64,000 nucleotides of DNA, taken from contig CM062218.1 of the NCBI GenBank assembly GCA_031216445.1, positions 24,832,001 through 24,896,000 of the forward strand, read 5' to 3'. Shown one piece after another: positions 35,101 through 47,408 of this stretch. The position numbers and the translations under genes are program-made. Position 1 is the stretch's first letter. The number at the start of each line of letters is the position of its first letter. Under the pieces are notes generated by a model. That model was not told the origin of the DNA and made no database searches. It saw nothing but the letters and a program-made list of their open reading frames with translations. The stretch is from Lateolabrax maculatus. Its lineage: Eukaryota > Chordata > Actinopteri > Acropomatiformes > Lateolabracidae.

Positions 35101-35664
35101 AATCTAAGGAGCAGGAGTCCAGGCTGAAAAGTCAGTGTCACTGTTTAAGAATATATGGACCTTGTGGACCATAGCTTTAGTTTAATCATACCACATTTAT
35201 TTTGTTGGTTATATTGTAACAATCCAGTGTGAACACATATTTAAAACCATATTCCCTAGCAAATGCTTTCAACATTAAAAATGAATGTTTAGAAGAGCAT
35301 AAATTGCCATGCTGAAGAATGTGTGTGTGTGTCTTTGTAGGGTACAGCGAGAGACGAGGCCCTAGAATGCACTGTCGGTGTGCTGACAGTTGTCAGTGAA
35401 GATAATCCTCATGAGGGTCCAAGTTCAGTAGACCTCCAGCCCATCTCCACTGCCATCATTCTGGAGGGAGGTATCATCATGGATCATATAAAAAAACTTG
35501 CCTCAGGCAGTTTGTCTGTTATTTGGGCTTACATATGCTTTGCATTTGGATTACCCAAAATGCATGGCAAATACACTCAACTTCATTCAGACTGTGATGC
35601 TTGGACTGGGAAAGAAAACCTCCCACCAAAACAGTTAACTTTGAAGAACAGTCTACTGGGTTAG
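32144..35664 (+). pseudogene. SAMD3-like C2H2 gene copy 5, with native 5' end, disabled
   Basis: Main exons are 32144-34315, 34462-34620, 34780-34872 and 35341-35664, preceded by exons at about 30180-30303 and 31872-31918. All shared lesions are present, so the disabling changes predate or were spread through the array. A private complex change near 33867 replaces ten bases (TTACCCTAAA) by five (GATAA), adding a frameshift in the SAMD3-like region. A private Leu-to-Gln change lies in the final exon near 35633. Confidence 0.85.
32171..32902 (+). CDS. Four-finger C2H2 ORF, copy 5 (promoter-bearing copy)
   Basis: This 243-codon ORF has all finger ligands intact. It differs from every other copy at residue 4 (TCG, Ser, where the others have TTG, Leu) and in the leader codons just before the ATG. 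TCG to TTG is a typical CpG decay change, so copy 5 may keep the older state. It is the copy most likely to be expressed, because exons 1 and 2 and the CpG promoter precede it. It ends at the shared TAA 32900-32902. Confidence 0.65.
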   Translation: MQWSCKYCTFCAEKRCFLLKHYRLKHGCHTRISPLPCLYKECLCTFKSFNALKVHLSTWHTQKDLGNVGETAFHCQLCDFVEPCTGADFFTHLRRHLKLKQKVSCPYQGCSFQSNVYSTFNAHKSKEHQDHNKMAFKPEIVSHNVLEVPPPNINIQPEDSAPETDQVEFEVTELNEDVGDLESQLEHNVAAVFLKMSSILNISENALQEVIEQINQIYVLSQPLLHTSVGKILNQHCGDVEDS

Positions 35665-37007
35665 ACCAGTAAAGAGCCATCAGCTGTCAGATAGCACTTT
35701 GTAAATTATGCAGCAGTTAATGTTCTCCTGTTATCAGAGAAAGTTTTATGCTTTCATGCAACTGAGCTGGCTTGTTTATGATCTCAAAAAAAAAAAAAAT
35801 TCTATTAAAGTGTACCATGTTATGCTAGTATGCTAATGGTGGAAATAGCGCCACCTTGTGTTGCAAAGAGTTGTTAGATAATGTTGTCAGAAAGGAACCT
35901 AGCAAGGTTGACCTGTTTACATTTGTGTTTTGGGAAAACTTTTAATTATAGTAGTTATAATGTAGTACAAATACAAAACCCAAGGAGTGATGTTTTTCTG
36001 TGTTGGTTTAAACCTTGGACTGATGCTCGCTTTGGGACACAAAAGCATTTGTTGTACTTTCAGTTTTGATCAGAAATGCAGTGATTTTGCATGCACTGAA
36101 GTCCTGTAATTATCAGGTGTTTACCTGTTTAATATTGTGAGACTGTTACATGCATAGAATTAGCTCACAAAAATGTGGTTTTATTTTTGCCATGTCCATG
36201 TCATGTTCTACAGTCAAATCAAACCACAAGTTTGTTGTTTAGCTGCTGTTTTGTACTTGAATGTACAAGAAAGTGATACTTGGGAACAGAACACTTGAGG
36301 CTGAATAATAGATTTAATGCATATTGTTATTACAATAGCCTAACAGACATAGATCACACTATGAGCAATTTTACAACTAGCTTTAAAATACATTAAATAT
36401 GACAAGAGGATAGAGAACAGTAATTTTATTGTTTATTGTAAGGTTATTACATGAGTGATAAAACACACATTTTATATTGGAGAATTGGAATCAAAAGTAA
36501 CAATATCGAACATTTATTGTTCAGTCTAGATCTGTCAGTGATGCAATTATTTTTTTAATAAATGTTGTAATGCAGCTGAACAAACCCAGTGAGTGTTCTT
36601 TTAAAGTATATGTTTGTGGTGTTTTTCCCTTTATTAGGTAATAACAGCTAAAATAGATAAGAAATGGGAGAAGGACAAGGACCCATTCAAGGAAATTGGT
36701 TTGTTTAATTTAACTGAACTGAAATGAACTGAAAAAAAATGAGTGAGTAGTAAGTAGTAGGTATCATAATTCTAAGTGGGGTTAAATTTGTATCAAGCAG
36801 TCCACACAAAATGAAAAAATTAAGTTAACACTAAGCATGGCTATAAAGTTACATGAACTTTTTTTTTTTTTTTTTTAGTTGTACTACTTGATTTGGTACT
36901 GCACACTTAAAATAAACAAGCTTTTCTAACTCACTATTCTTAAGATTACTTTGCTTAATTTGCAACGAGTTTGCATACTTTTTTTAAGTAAGGTCAACTA
37001 ATTAGAT
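35665..37007. other. 3' flank of copy 5
   Basis: Equivalent to 814-2164. It shares TTTTACAAC and CAGTAATTT with the flanks of copies 3 and 4, but has CACTATGAG and TTCAGTC like the remaining units, so it is intermediate. Private changes include CAGTGATTT near 36081 and CTATAAAG near 36843. The exon-like segment is at about 36638-36727. Confidence 0.6.
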
Positions 37008-37016
37008 TTTACAGTG
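37008..37016. repeat. Right terminal inverted repeat, TTTACAGTG
   Basis: This is the reverse complement of the left terminus and is followed by AGTA. The right end is conserved in all ten units (with one T-to-C change in unit 1), each time directly before the RT second half. Confidence 0.65.
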
Positions 37017-37889
37017 AGTATACGTACACACGTCTCCCGCAGAGCTATGTTGAAAGTCCCTCAATATTCAGTCGAGTATTGGCTAATGACCTGCAACACC
37101 TAGACGTGTCCAGTACAGTACTACAATATGTAGATGATCTCTTGATATGTAGCACCTCCAAAGCTCAATGTGCACAAGACTCAGTCTCAGCCCTGATGGC
37201 TTTAGAAAAGGGGGCTCACAAGGTGAGTAAAAATAAATTACAGTTTTGCCAGACACAGGTTGAATACTTAGGTAGACAACTCTGTGGCACTAAATGAGCT
37301 ATAGTGCCCTCACAAATTGAGGCAGTATCGAAAGCTCCCAAACCACAAACGGTGAGACACATGTCGTCATTTCTGCCATCTCAGCTTTACTAGAAGCCAT
37401 ACACCATCCAAAAGTGTTAGCCATCATTAAATGCGTAGCTCATCAAAAAACGAATTCCCTGATAGCTAAAGGCAACAACTTAGCAGATGAAGCCGCAAAA
37501 CGCATAGCTACACCCACCTGTATAGGACCACTGCTAGTAGCTGGAGATTGTGAACCACTGACAAACTTATATATATATGATATATATATATATATATATA
37601 TATGAGCTATATATATGTGCTGCTATGTAATAGCAGCACAACATCAGGCAAGTCCATATGCACATTCTGTATGGGCAAAAAGGGGGGCAAGTATAATCAC
37701 TGAAGAAGGTCCATCACATGGGCTATGGCGAAGTGCACATGGACATATTGTCCTCCCAACATCTTTGGTACAGGTTGCTACACGTAGTGCGCATGGTCAG
37801 GACCATTGCACAAGTGGGGAGGTGTTGAGACGCCTTCAAGCAGTCTGGTGGTCACCATTTTTCCGACCTGCGTTTGTAGCTGAGACAAT
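37017..37889 (+). mobile_element. ERV pol fragment E5
   Basis: Same segment as E0, with YVDD near 37127-37138 and the RT stop at 37295-37297. It is the downstream neighbour of the only complete TIR segment, and its first bases (AGTA) form the right copy of the proposed target-site duplication. It joins gene copy 6 at 37889. Confidence 0.85.
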
Positions 37890-38009
37890 TTTGCAAGGAA
37901 GGTTTTTTTCTGTTGCTCTGGTATTTCAAGTCTGATACTGCATGTTAGTGTTTTTGTTTTTTGTTTCTATTTTGCCGGGCTTGATGCTAAAATGATCTTT
38001 TCTTTTCAG

Positions 38010-41000
38010 ATTTTTCAAGAAGACAAAAAACTTCCTATGCAGTGGTTGTGTAAGTACTGCACATTTTGTGCTGAAAAGAGGTGCTTCTTACTTAAGCATT
38101 ACCGCTTAAAACACGGGTGCCACACTCGAATATCACCACTACCGTGCCTTTATAAGGAGTGCCTGTGCACATTTAAATCTTTCAATGCACTCAAAGTCCA
38201 CTTATCAACATGGCACACTCAAAAGGACCTGGGGAACGTGGGTGAAACTGCTTTCCATTGTCAGCTGTGTGACTTTGTGGAGCCTTGCACTGGAGCTGAC
38301 TTTTTTACCCATTTACGAAGACATTTGAAGCTGAAGCAAAAGGTTTCCTGTCCATATCAAGGCTGTAGCTTTCAGAGCAATGTTTATTCAACCTTTAATG
38401 CACATAAAAGCAAAGAACATCAAGACCACAATAAGATGGCATTCAAACCTGAAATTGTGTCACATAATGTACTTGAGGTACCTCCACCTAATATAAATAT
38501 TCAACCTGAGGATAGTGCCCCTGAAACTGATCAGGTTGAGTTTGAGGTTACTGAGCTCAATGAAGATGTGGGAGACTTGGAGAGTCAGTTGGAACATAAT
38601 GTAGCTGCTGTTTTTCTGAAAATGTCATCGATTCTTAACATCTCTGAAAATGCCCTGCAAGAAGTTATAGAGCAGATCAACCAAATTTATGTGCTTTCAC
38701 AGCCATTGTTACATACCTCGGTTGGAAAAATACTAAATCAACATTGTGGAGATGTTGAGGACTCTTAAGTGAGTGAGATAGCTAAAGTATTTACTGAGAA
38801 TAATGTATTCCTGAAATTCACTTCTACTAGGGGGTCATTGTCAACCACTAGCAAGCGAACATCATACATTTGAAAAGAATTCTCAGTGGTGACGCCTATT
38901 GAGTTTGTCCTAAAAAATGACAGGCAGACAGTTGTGTATATCCCCATACTAAAAATGCTGCAGACATTACTAAACAATGGAGAAATTTTAGATAAGGCCA
39001 TGTCATCTGAGACAAATTTGTCACAAGGATACAGATCTCACAGGGATGGTTACCGGTTTAAAGACAATTCTCTCTTGACAGAGGAAGAATTCAGGATTGC
39101 TTTTTTCTTGTACATGGATGATTTTGAGGTGGCTAAGCCCTTGGGAACCTCCAGAAAGAAACACAAGCTGCCATCTACTGGGTACTTGGAAATCTACACC
39201 CTAAATATCGCTCCTCTCTTCATTCCATTCAGCTTGCTCTACTCATCATCGCTGAAGATGATATCAGGAAGTTGACTTTAAATGAGAGACCACAGTCTAT
39301 TGAAGAATTAAAAGTGCAACTGGTAGATAAACTGTCACTGCAGTATGACTTTAAACTGCAGTATGAAGATCAAGACTTCCATAATGCCCTCTGCAATTTG
39401 ACTGAAATAACTGATTTACCTGAAAGAGCTACGCTCAAAATCATCCCTCTTGTGACTCTCCATTTAACCGCATTGTCATCACCCACCACAACATCAGACA
39501 CTGAGTGCAGCACAGCAGACACTGAGATCCTGTCGACAGGAAGAGCATCACCATCGCTAAGACAACAGTGGCCAGATTTCTTTGACATACCCAATTTCTC
39601 AGTTGATGTTGACTATAGACTCAGACAGGCAGATCTTGCCTTTATGAAGGATGGAACACGTATGACTCTACCACGAGATATGAAGCATGACATACTAGAA
39701 AAGCTTGCTGAGACGATGTACAGTTTCAAGGCTTACCCTAAAGATGATGACTTCAGCAGTGTTGCAAAAGCACTAATTAGCAAACACCCCTGCCTCACTG
39801 AGCCTGGACCACACAGATGGTATGGCTGGAAAAACAGCCTTAAATTATCGCACAAAGCTTCAAAAAGCTGGATGTGAGGATGTAGCAATCAATGGAGGCA
39901 AAAGAAGTAAAGGCAACCCAGAAGGAGAATCCTCAAGCAAGAATATCAAACGGCCAAAAAGAGGTGAAGCAAACTACCTACCTAACTTACCTGAAGGACA
40001 TGATGAAACAAGCCTTGAAAATGCCAGAAAGGTTCTCGTGGAAGAAATGAAGAAGAAACAACCCAATGGCACTCTCATCTCACAAATGATGGACCAATCA
40101 TTCCCACTACGCAGACAAGAAATTGTAGAAAAGGAACCTGCTGTACAGAACATTGTTGAACGATGGCCAGCACTCTTCACAGACAGGTAAACTATTTTTG
40201 TTCTCAACCAATAAAATAATGCCTATCAAAAAGAAATTCAAGGTGTGTGGCTAGAAATCCAAACACACTTGTTGGAATGTTAACACTTCTGCCATCTCTC
40301 CATCCCTACCCACCCCTCTCTCTACTTTTCAGGTGTTTGCTGAGTTCAACAGAATCGCAAGTAAGAATCTTGAGGGAGACTTCTTTGAGGCTCTGGACCA
40401 GTATACCCCACGTTTCATTGAACTTTTCAAAACAAGAAGGGGAACTGTTGGCCAGAAGCTCAGTGAGCTGATGCAGCACATGAGCTGGATGGTAAGTAGG
40501 TTAATTTTGCTTTTGATCTGTGTGATAGTTCATCAATCAAGTTCTAAATGAGATGATCCAGCCCAACCTATTCTATTTCCTGTCTGACTTGTGCTTGTGC
40601 CTTGCAAATTACTCTGTTAACTGGTCTTTTCTCTCTCTGTGTATCATTAGACACCAGACGTGACAGTACTTCGCTCTGTTGTCCTCAAAGGCATTCCTAT
40701 TTTACTTGGTGACGACTCCAGTGAATTCTTCAAGACATGCTCTGTAAGTACTTGCACATAAGAAAAAGTTTGGTCTGCATTAAAATAGAACTATATCTGT
40801 GCTGACATAGAAGATGTAATTTTATCTGCACAATATACAATATACATTTTGTACAGTGATTGATGTATTTTGTATGGCAATTCCTCCACAGCTAATCTGA
40901 GAGGTATTTAAACAGCCAGTAAATAAAAATGAAATTTGCCACATAAACGTTGTACACATTAATTAATTGTAAATCTAAGGAGCAGGAGTCCAGGCTGAAA

Positions 41001-41535
41001 AGTCAGTGTCACTGTTTAAGAATATATGGACCTTGTGGACCATAGCTTTAGTTTAATCATACCACATTTATTTTGTTGGTTATATTGTAACAATCCAGTG
41101 TGAACACATATTTAAAACCATATTCCCTAGCAAATGCTTTCAACATTAAAAATGAATGTTTAGAAGAGCATAAATTGCCATGCTGAAGAATGTGTGTGTG
41201 TGTCTTTGTAGGGTACAGCGAGAGACGAGGCCCTAGAATGCACTGTCGGTGTGCTGACAGTTGTCAGTGAAGATAATCCTCATGAGGGTCCAAGTTCAGT
41301 AGACCTCCAGCCCATCTCCACTGCCATCATTCTGGAGGGAGGTATCATCATGGATCATATAAAAAAACTTGCCTCAGGCAGTTTGTCTGTTATTTGGGCT
41401 TACATATGCTTTGCATTTGGATTACCCAAAATGCATGGCAAATACACTCAACTTCATTCAGACTGTGATGCTTGGACTGGGAAAGAAAACCTCCCACCAA
41501 AACTGTTAACTTTGAAGAACAGTCTACTGGGTTAG
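38010..41535 (+). pseudogene. SAMD3-like C2H2 gene copy 6, disabled
   Basis: Exons are 38010-40186, 40333-40491, 40651-40743 and 41212-41535. The shared lesions are present. Private missense changes Leu to Phe and Ile to Met lie close together near 39102 and 39116, before the first frameshift. Confidence 0.85.
38037..38768 (+). CDS. Four-finger C2H2 ORF, copy 6
   Basis: 243 codons, same protein as copy 1. All finger ligands are intact and the shared TAA is at 38766-38768. Confidence 0.55.
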   Translation: MQWLCKYCTFCAEKRCFLLKHYRLKHGCHTRISPLPCLYKECLCTFKSFNALKVHLSTWHTQKDLGNVGETAFHCQLCDFVEPCTGADFFTHLRRHLKLKQKVSCPYQGCSFQSNVYSTFNAHKSKEHQDHNKMAFKPEIVSHNVLEVPPPNINIQPEDSAPETDQVEFEVTELNEDVGDLESQLEHNVAAVFLKMSSILNISENALQEVIEQINQIYVLSQPLLHTSVGKILNQHCGDVEDS

Positions 41536-42885
41536 ACCAGTAAAGAGCCATCAGCTGTCAGATAGCACTTTGTAAATTATGCAGCAGTTAATGTTCTCCT
41601 GTTATCAGAGAAAGTTTTATGCTTTCATGCAACTGAGCTGGCTTGTTTATGATCTCAAAAAAAAAAAAAATTCTATTAAAGTGTACCATGTTATGCTAGT
41701 ATGCTAATGGTGGAAATAGCGCCACCTTGTGTTGCAAAGAGTTGTTAGATAATGTTGTCAGAAAGGAACCTAGCAAGGTTGACCTGTTTACATTTGTGTT
41801 TTGGGAAAACTTTTAATTATAGTAGTTATAATGTAGTACAAATACAAAACCCAAGGAGTGATGTTTTTCTGTGTTGGTTTAAACCTTGGACTGATGCTCG
41901 CTTTGGGACACAAAAGCATTTGTTGTACTTTCAGTTTTGATCAGAAATGCAATGATTTTGCATGCACTGAAGTCCTGTAATTATCAGGTGTTTACCTGTT
42001 TAATATTGTGAGACTGTTACATGCATAGAATTAGCTCACAAAAATGTGGTTTTATTTTTGCCATGTCCATGTCATGTTCTACAGTCAAATCAAACCACAA
42101 GTTTGTTGTTTAGCTGCTGTTTTGTACTTGAATGTACAAGAAAGTGATACTTGGGAACAGAACACTTGAGGCTGAATAATAGATTTAATGCATATTGTTA
42201 TTACAATAGCCTAACAGACATAGATCACACTATGAGCAATTTTGCAACTAGCTTTAAAATACATTAAATATGACAAGAGGATAGAGAACAGTCATTTTAT
42301 TGTTTATTGTAAGGTTATTACATGAGTGATAAAACACACATTTTATATTGGAGAATTGGAATCAAAAGTAACAATATCGAACATTTATTGTTCAGTCTAG
42401 ATCTGTCAGTGATGCAATTATTTTTTTAATAAATGTTGTAATGCAGCTGAACAAACCCAGTGAGTGTTCTTTTAAAGTATATGTTTGTGGTGTTTTTCCC
42501 TTTATTAGGTAATAACAGCTAAAATAGATAAGAAATGGGAGAAGGACAAGGACCCATTCAAGGAAATTGGTTTGTTTAATTTAACTGAACTGAAATGAAC
42601 TGAAAAAAAATGAGTGAGTAGTAAGTAGTAGGTATCATAATTCTAAGTGGGGTTAAATTTGTATCAAGCAGTCCACACAAAATGAAAAAATTAAGTAAAC
42701 ACTAAGCATGGCTATTAAGTTACATGAACTTTTTTTTTTTTTTTTAGTTGTACTACTTGATTTGGTACTGCACACTTAAAATAAACAAGCTTTTCTAACT
42801 CACTATTCTTAAGATTACTTTGCTTAATTTGCAACGAGTTTGCATACTTTTTTTAAGTAAGGTCAACTAATTAGATTTTACAGTG
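41536..42885. other. 3' flank of copy 6
   Basis: Equivalent to 814-2164. A private change gives AAGTAAACAC near 42697 in place of AAGTTAACAC. The end TTTACAGTG is at 42877-42885. No gene is seen. Confidence 0.6.
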
Positions 42886-43448
42886 AGTATACGTACACAC
42901 GTCTCCCGCAGAGCTATGTTGAAAGTCCCTCAATATTCAGTCGAGTATTGGCTAATGACCTGCAACACCTAGACGTGTCCAGTACAGTACTACAATATGT
43001 AGATGATCTCTTGATATGTAGCACCTCCAAAGCTCAATGTGCACAAGACTCAGTCTCAGCCCTGATGGCTTTAGAAAAGGGGGCTCACAAGGTGAGTAAA
43101 AATAAATTACAGTTTTGCCAGACACAGGTTGAATACTTAGGTAGACAACTCTGTGGCACTAAATGAGCTATAGTGCCCTCACAAATTGAGGCAGTATCGA
43201 AAGCTCCCAAACCACAAACGGTGAGACACATGTCGTCATTTCTGCCATCTCAGCTTTACTAGAAGCCATACACCATCCAAAAGTGTTAGCCATCATTAAA
43301 TGCGTAGCTCATCAAAAAACGAATTCCCTGATAGCTAAAGGCAACAACTTAGCAGATGAAGCCGCAAAACGCATAGCTACACCCACCTGTATAGGACCAC
43401 TGCTAGTAGCTGGAGATTGTGAACCACTGACAAACTTATATATATATG

Positions 43449-43479
<31 letters not shown>

Positions 43480-43762
43480 CTATATATATGTGCTGCTATG
43501 TAATAGCAGCACAACATCAGGCAAGTCCATATGCACATTCTGTATGGGCAAAAAGGGGGGCAAGTATAATCACTGAAGAAGGTCCATCACATGGGCTATG
43601 GCGAAGTCCACATGGACATATTGTCCTCCCAACATCTTTGGTACAGGTTGCTACACGTAGTGCGCATGGTCAGGACCATTGCACAAGTGGGGAGGTGTTG
43701 AGACGCCTTCAAGCAGTCTGGTGGTCACCATTTTTCCGACCTGCGTTTGTAGCTGAGACAAT
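42886..43762 (+). mobile_element. ERV pol fragment E6
   Basis: Same segment as E0, with YVDD near 42996-43007 and the RT stop at 43164-43166. A private Ala-to-Pro change lies in the integrase remnant near 43608. Confidence 0.85.
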
Positions 43763-43882
43763 TTTGCAAGGAAGGTTTTTTTCTGTTGCTCTGGTATTTC
43801 AAGTCTGATACTGCATGTTAGTGTTTTTGTTTTTTGTTTCTATTTTGCCGGGCTTGATGCTAAAATGATCTTTTCTTTTCAG

Positions 43883-46800
43883 ATTTTTCAAGAAGACAAA
43901 AAACTTCCTATGCAGTGGTTGTGTAAGTACTGCACATTTTGTGCTGAAAAGAGGTGCTTCTTACTTAAGCATTACCGCTTAAAACACGGGTGCCACACTC
44001 GAATATCACCACTACCGTGCCTTTATAAGGAGTGCCTGTGCACATTTAAATCTTTCAATGCACTCAAAGTCCACTTATCAACATGGCACACTCAAAAGGA
44101 CCTGGGGAACGTGGGTGAAACTGCTTTCCATTGTCAGCTGTGTGACTTTGTGGAGCCTTGCACTGGAGCTGACTTTTTTACCCATTTACGAAGACATTTG
44201 AAGCTGAAGCAAAAGGTTTCCTGTCCATATCAAGGCTGTAGCTTTCAGAGCAATGTTTATTCAACCTTTAATGCACATAAAAGCAAAGAACATCAAGACC
44301 ACAATAAGATGGCATTCAAACCTGAAATTGTGTCACATAATGTACTTGAGGTACCTCCACCTAATATAAATATTCAACCTGAGGATAGTGCCCCTGAAAC
44401 TGATCAGGTTGAGTTTGAGGTTACTGAGCTCAATGAAGATGTGGGAGACTTGGAGAGTCAGTTGGAACATAATGTAGCTGCTGTTTTTCTGAAAATGTCA
44501 TCGATTCTTAACATCTCTGAAAATGCCCTGCAAGAAGTTATAGAGCAGATCAACCAAATTTATGTGCTTTCACAGCCATTGTTACATACCTCGGTTGGAA
44601 AAATACTAAATCAACATTGTGGAGATGTTGAGGACTCTTAAGTGAGTGAGATAGCTAAAGTATTTACTGAGAATAATGTATTCCTGAAATTCACTTCTAC
44701 TAGGGGGTCATTGTCAACCACTAGCAAGCGAACATCATACATTTGAAAAGAATTCTCAGTGGTGACGCCTATTGAGTTTGTCCTAAAAAATGACAGGCAG
44801 ACAGTTGTGTATATCCCCATACTAAAAATGCTGCAGACATTACTAAACAATGGAGAAATTTTAGATAAGGCCATGTCATCTGAGACAAATTTGTCACAAG
44901 GATACAGATCTCACAGGGATGGTTACCGGTTTAAAGACAATTCTCTCTTGACAGAGGAAGAATTCAGGATTGCTCTTTTCTTGTACATAGATGATTTTGA
45001 GGTGGCTAAGCCCTTGGGAACCTCCAGAAAGAAACACAAGCTGCCATCTACTGGGTACTTGGAAATCTACACCCTAAATATCGCTCCTCTCTTCATTCCA
45101 TTCAGCTTGCTCTACTCATCATCGCTGAAGATGATATCAGGAAGTTGACTTTAAATGAGAGACCACAGTCTATTGAAGAATTAAAAGTGCAACTGGTAGA
45201 TAAACTGTCACTGCAGTGTGACTTTAAACTGCAGTATGAAGATCAAGACTTCCATAATGCCCTCTGCAATTTGACTGAAATAACTGATTTACCTGAAAGA
45301 GCTACGCTCAAAATCATCCCTCTTGTGACTCTCCATTTAACCGCATTGTCATCACCCACCACAACATCAGACACTGAGTGCAGCACAGCAGACACTGAGA
45401 TCCTGTCGACAGGAAGAGCATCACCATCGCTAAGACAACAGTGGCCAGATTTCTTTGACATACCCAATTTCTCAGTTGATGTTGACTATAGACTCAGACA
45501 GGCAGATCTTGCCTTTATGAAGGATGGAACACGTATGACTCTACCACGAGATATGAAGCATGACATACTAGAAAAGCTTGCTGAGACGATGTACAGTTTC
45601 AAGGCTTACCCTAAAGATGATGACTTCAGCAGTGTTGCAAAAGCACTAATTAGCAAACACCCCTGCCTCACTGAGCCTGGACCACACAGATGGTATGGCT
45701 GGAAAAACAGCCTTAAATTATCGCACAAAGCTTCAAAAAGCTGGATGTGAGGATGTAGCAATCAATGGAGGCAAAAGAAGTAAAGGCAACCCAGAAGGAG
45801 AATCCTCAAGCAAGAATATCAAACGGCCAAAAAGAGGTGAAGCAAACTACCTACCTAACTTACCTGAAGGACATGATGAAACAAGCCTTGAAAATGCCAG
45901 AAAGGTTCTCGTGGAAGAAATGAAGAAGAAACAACCCAATGGCACTCTCATCTCACAAATGATGGACCAATCATTCCCACTACGCAGACAAGAAATTGTA
46001 GAAAAGGAACCTGCTGTACAGAACATTGTTGAACGATGGCCAGCACTCTTCACAGACAGGTAAACTATTTTTGTTCTCAACCAATAAAATAATGCCTATC
46101 AAAAAGAAATTCAAGGTGTGTGGCTAGAAATCCAAACACACTTGTTGGAATGTTAACACTTCTGCCATCTCTCCATCCCTACCCACCCCTCTCTCTACTT
46201 TTCAGGTGTTTGCTGAGTTCAACAGAATCGCAAGTAAGAATCTTGAGGGAGACTTCTTTGAGGCTCTGGACCAGTATACCCCACGTTTCATTGAACTTTT
46301 CAAAACAAGAAGGGGAACTGTTGGCCAGAAGCTCAGTGAGCTGATGCAGCACATGAGCTGGATGGTAAGTAGGTTAATTTTGCTTTTGATCTGTGTGATA
46401 GTTCATCAATCAAGTTCTAAATGAGATGATCCAGCCCAACCTATTCTATTTCCTGTCTGACTTGTGCTTGTGCCTTGCAAATTACTCTGTTAACTGGTCT
46501 TTTCTCTCTCTGTGTATCATTAGACACCAGACGTGACAGTACTTCGCTCTGTTGTCCTCAAAGGCATTCCTATTTTACTTGGTGACGACTCCAGTGAATT
46601 CTTCAAGACATGCTCTGTAAGTACTTGCACATAAGAAAAAGTTTGGTCTGCATTAAAATAGAACTATATCTGTGCTGACATAGAAGATGTAATTTTATCT
46701 GCACAATATACAATATACATTTTGTACAGTGATTGATGTATTTTGTATGGCAATTCCTCCACAGCTAATCTGAGAGGTATTTAAACAGCCAGTAAATAAA

Positions 46801-47408
46801 AATGAAATTTGCCACATAAACGTTGTACACATTAATTAATTGTAAATCTAAGGAGCAGGAGTCCAGGCTGAAAAGTCAGTGTCACTGTTTAAGAATATAT
46901 GGACCTTGTGGACCATAGCTTTAGTTTAATCATACCACATTTATTTTGTTGGTTATATTGTAACAATCCAGTGTGAACACATATTTAAAACCATATTCCC
47001 TAGCAAATGCTTTCAACATTAAAAATGAATGTTTAGAAGAGCATAAATTGCCATGCTGAAGAATGTGTGTGTGTGTCTTTGTAGGGTACAGCGAGAGACG
47101 AGGCCCTAGAATGCACTGTCGGTGTGCTGACAGTTGTCAGTGAAGATAATCCTCATGAGGGTCCAAGTTCAGTAGACCTCCAGCCCATCTCCACTGCCAT
47201 CATTCTGGAGGGAGGTATCATCATGGATCATATAAAAAAACTTGCCTCAGGCAGTTTGTCTGTTATTTGGGCTTACATATGCTTTGCATTTGGATTACCC
47301 AAAATGCATGGCAAATACACTCAACTTCATTCAGACTGTGATGCTTGGACTGGGAAAGAAAACCTCCCACCAAAACTGTTAACTTTGAAGAACAGTCTAC
47401 TGGGTTAG
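43883..47408 (+). pseudogene. SAMD3-like C2H2 gene copy 7, disabled
   Basis: Exons are 43883-46059, 46206-46364, 46524-46616 and 47085-47408. The shared lesions are present. A private Tyr-to-Cys change (near 45218) lies in the PB1-like segment. Confidence 0.85.
43910..44641 (+). CDS. Four-finger C2H2 ORF, copy 7
   Basis: 243 codons, same protein as copy 1. All finger ligands are intact and the shared TAA is at 44639-44641. Confidence 0.55.
   Translation: MQWLCKYCTFCAEKRCFLLKHYRLKHGCHTRISPLPCLYKECLCTFKSFNALKVHLSTWHTQKDLGNVGETAFHCQLCDFVEPCTGADFFTHLRRHLKLKQKVSCPYQGCSFQSNVYSTFNAHKSKEHQDHNKMAFKPEIVSHNVLEVPPPNINIQPEDSAPETDQVEFEVTELNEDVGDLESQLEHNVAAVFLKMSSILNISENALQEVIEQINQIYVLSQPLLHTSVGKILNQHCGDVEDS

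Larger units (their letters stand above)
29628..37016 (+). mobile_element. Candidate gene-carrying TIR DNA transposon inserted in ERV RT
   Basis: The segment begins CACTGTAAA (29628-29636) and ends with its reverse complement TTTACAGTG (37008-37016). It is flanked on both sides by AGTA (29624-29627 and 37017-37020). Taking it out with one AGTA leaves one continuous RT reading frame, so it looks like a clean insertion with a 4-bp target-site duplication. Termini starting CAC and short duplications fit the CACTA-Mirage-Chapaev group, of which Chapaev makes 4-bp duplications. The cargo is the SAMD3-like gene copy 5 with promoter, two 5' exons, introns and 3' flank, plus nested repeats. No transposase was recognised, so it would be non-autonomous. 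The perfect inverted match is only 9 bp. The alternative is a small MITE in pol that the gene entered later. Confidence 0.65.
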
